Source: Dehalococcoidia bacterium
Lineage (GTDB): Bacteria > Chloroflexota > Dehalococcoidia > JAUSJJ01
Reading direction: 5' to 3'
Assembly: GCA_030647705.1 (NCBI GenBank)
Contig: JAUSJJ010000188.1
Coordinates: 1 to 6,550, forward strand
Length of the DNA: 6,550 bases
The notes below the pieces were generated by a model. The model was given only the letters and a program-made list of their open reading frames with translations. It was not told the origin of the DNA and did not search any database. The position numbers and the translations under genes were made by a program. Position 1 is the first letter of the stretch; every line of letters begins with the position of its first letter. Of this stretch, positions 5,656 through 6,550 are shown in pieces.

Positions 5656-6410
5656 GCGGTGGTGGCCCTCTTGGTCAGCCTGGTCAGCGACTTGCGCAGA
5701 TTCCGCGCCGGAAGCACCAGGAGACCCCGCGAGAGCTGCCTGGCAACCTGCCAGGGGCCGATGCTGCTCAGACTCACGGGACTGCCCAGTCCCGACCGGC
5801 AGGTCCTGTCCAACAGGCTTCGCCTCAGTTCCTCCGCTGTACTCCCGGGGAAGGTGGTAAAGGCGCTGCCCACCGATGCCAGGAAGTGAGCATCGCTGCC
5901 ACCGGTCTCAGGCAGGTGGTACCGCTCCAGGTTCAACCGCTTCGTCTTGGTAGAGGTCACTTTGGCGGCCACCTGGCCGTTGCCCGTCTCCAGCCCGTCC
6001 AGGTAGACGTGGCCTCCCCCGCAAACGATCCGGTCGAGAGTGCTCTCACCTACACTGCGTGTCAGCCAGCTCAGGGGGTGGGTGGCTATGCAAAGCCCGC
6101 CCATGCCGTGCACGGCGTCAATCGTCTCGTCTATGTGGCGGTAGCTGGGGATGGGGCTGTCGACGAAGAGCGCGAGCAGGTGCCCTTCCAGTGTGCTGAT
6201 CTCCATGCCCGTAATCACCTCGAAACGATAGCGGCCCCTGGCGACCAGCTCCTGTGCTTCGAGGCTGCCGCTGAGCTCGTCATGGTCTGTGACGGCGATG
6301 ACGTCGAGCAGAGTCTCTTTCTGGACGAACTCCAGCAACTCGCGCACGCTCATCATGCCGTCGCTGGCGTCAGTATGGATATGCAGATCGGCCATGCCGA
6401 GTCTGGTCAA
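5652..6410 (-). CDS. PHP-domain metal-dependent phosphoesterase
   Basis: The protein has 252 residues and a nearly complete PHP domain (about 6-200), a trinuclear-metal phosphoesterase fold. Visible ligands are HIH (His10, His12), Asp17 in SDG, TDHD (Asp42, His43), GMEIS (Glu70), THP (His111), and GGSDAH (Asp173, His175). This is the stand-alone YciV/TrpH-type form, whose known members cleave nucleotide or nucleic-acid phosphates. The final 45 residues are basic and leucine-rich and could touch the membrane or lipid headgroups (inference). TTG at 6410 is chosen because AAGGA (6416-6420) lies 5 bases upstream; the ATG at 6395 has no such site, and both keep the HIH motif. The gene starts 14 bases after the acyltransferase stop and overlaps the glycosyltransferase start by 4. 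Between lipid genes, it could be the phosphatase that turns PI-phosphate into PI; this is a hypothesis. Confidence 0.88.
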   Translation of the reverse strand: MTRLGMADLHIHTDASDGMMSVRELLEFVQKETLLDVIAVTDHDELSGSLEAQELVARGRYRFEVITGMEISTLEGHLLALFVDSPIPSYRHIDETIDAVHGMGGLCIATHPLSWLTRSVGESTLDRIVCGGGHVYLDGLETGNGQVAAKVTSTKTKRLNLERYHLPETGGSDAHFLASVGSAFTTFPGSTAEELRRSLLDRTCRSGLGSPVSLSSIGPWQVARQLSRGLLVLPARNLRKSLTRLTKRATTA

Positions 6411-6424
6411 AGTGTTCCTTTCCC

Positions 6425-6550
6425 TCAGATACCGGCCGTTTCCGATGCCATCTTCGATTGTTCCACATGATTATCCCAGATTGAGTCAAAAGCTGCAACC
6501 CACTGCTCGGGATGAGCACGAACGTATCTCTCGATTACCGAGACCAACCG
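6425..6550 (-). CDS. Lysophospholipid/PIM acyltransferase (LpxL/PatA-like), C-terminal fragment
   Basis: An open frame enters from the right edge and ends at TGA (6425-6427), giving 41 residues. VIERYVRAHPEQWVAAFDSIWDN matches the conserved C-terminal end of the LpxL/HtrB and PatA acyltransferase family, where a tyrosine-centred helix is followed by HPEQW. These enzymes move an acyl chain onto a glycolipid at the inner membrane; mycobacterial PatA (Rv2611c) acylates PI mannosides and lies between pgsA1 and pimA. The HX4D catalytic motif would be outside the window. Its place as the gene before the PHP, PimA-like and PI-phosphate synthase genes supports a role on the same lipid. Identification rests on a short tail, so it is good but not complete. 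Confidence 0.75.
   Translation of the reverse strand, partial: RLVSVIERYVRAHPEQWVAAFDSIWDNHVEQSKMASETAGI

Noticed and set aside
5886..6470. Long plus-strand open frame opposite the PHP gene
   Set aside because: It is a shadow of the PHP coding frame, which carries all metal ligands.

Overview
The window is GC-rich bacterial chromosome carrying eight genes, two of them cut by the window ends. The gene set suggests a Chloroflexota (Dehalococcoidia-like) or actinobacterium-like organism: the right half holds a phosphatidylinositol-phosphate synthase, a PimA-like mannosyltransferase and the end of a PatA/LpxL-like acyltransferase, a set best known from Actinobacteria but also present in some Chloroflexota. 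The phylum assignment is inference; no rRNA or other marker lies in the window. I see no mobile element, CRISPR array, tRNA or rRNA.

Left part (1-1525): the N-terminal part of rlmN (23S rRNA/tRNA adenine C2-methyltransferase) runs off the left edge on the minus strand. Next is a strong symmetric hairpin terminator (393-423). Upstream of that terminator lies a minus-strand gene for a two-TM, pore-loop membrane protein that resembles the K+-channel pore module but lacks the GYG selectivity filter. This gene has a good sigma-70-type promoter (TTGACA, 17 bp, TAGCAT) whose spacer carries repeats that look like an operator. The stretch from about 1260 to 1480 has no recognisable gene but several short inverted repeats.

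Middle (1482-3767): an extended -10 promoter drives a plus-strand GalT-like HIT-superfamily nucleotidyltransferase. It is followed by a membrane-anchored DUF4352-like protein whose Shine-Dalgarno lies inside one arm of a perfect 14-bp inverted repeat. That gene converges, with only 4 bases between stop codons, on a minus-strand RidA-family gene.

Right part (3923-6550): a tight minus-strand operon, in transcription order acyltransferase (3' end only), PHP-domain phosphoesterase, PimA-like glycosyltransferase, and PI-phosphate synthase. The last three are joined by two ATGA stop/start overlaps. Together they look like a pathway for inositol phospholipid synthesis and its glycosylation and acylation. 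The PHP protein is a candidate for the phosphatase step between PI-phosphate and PI. RidA lies 155 bases downstream on the same strand with its own strong ribosome binding site.
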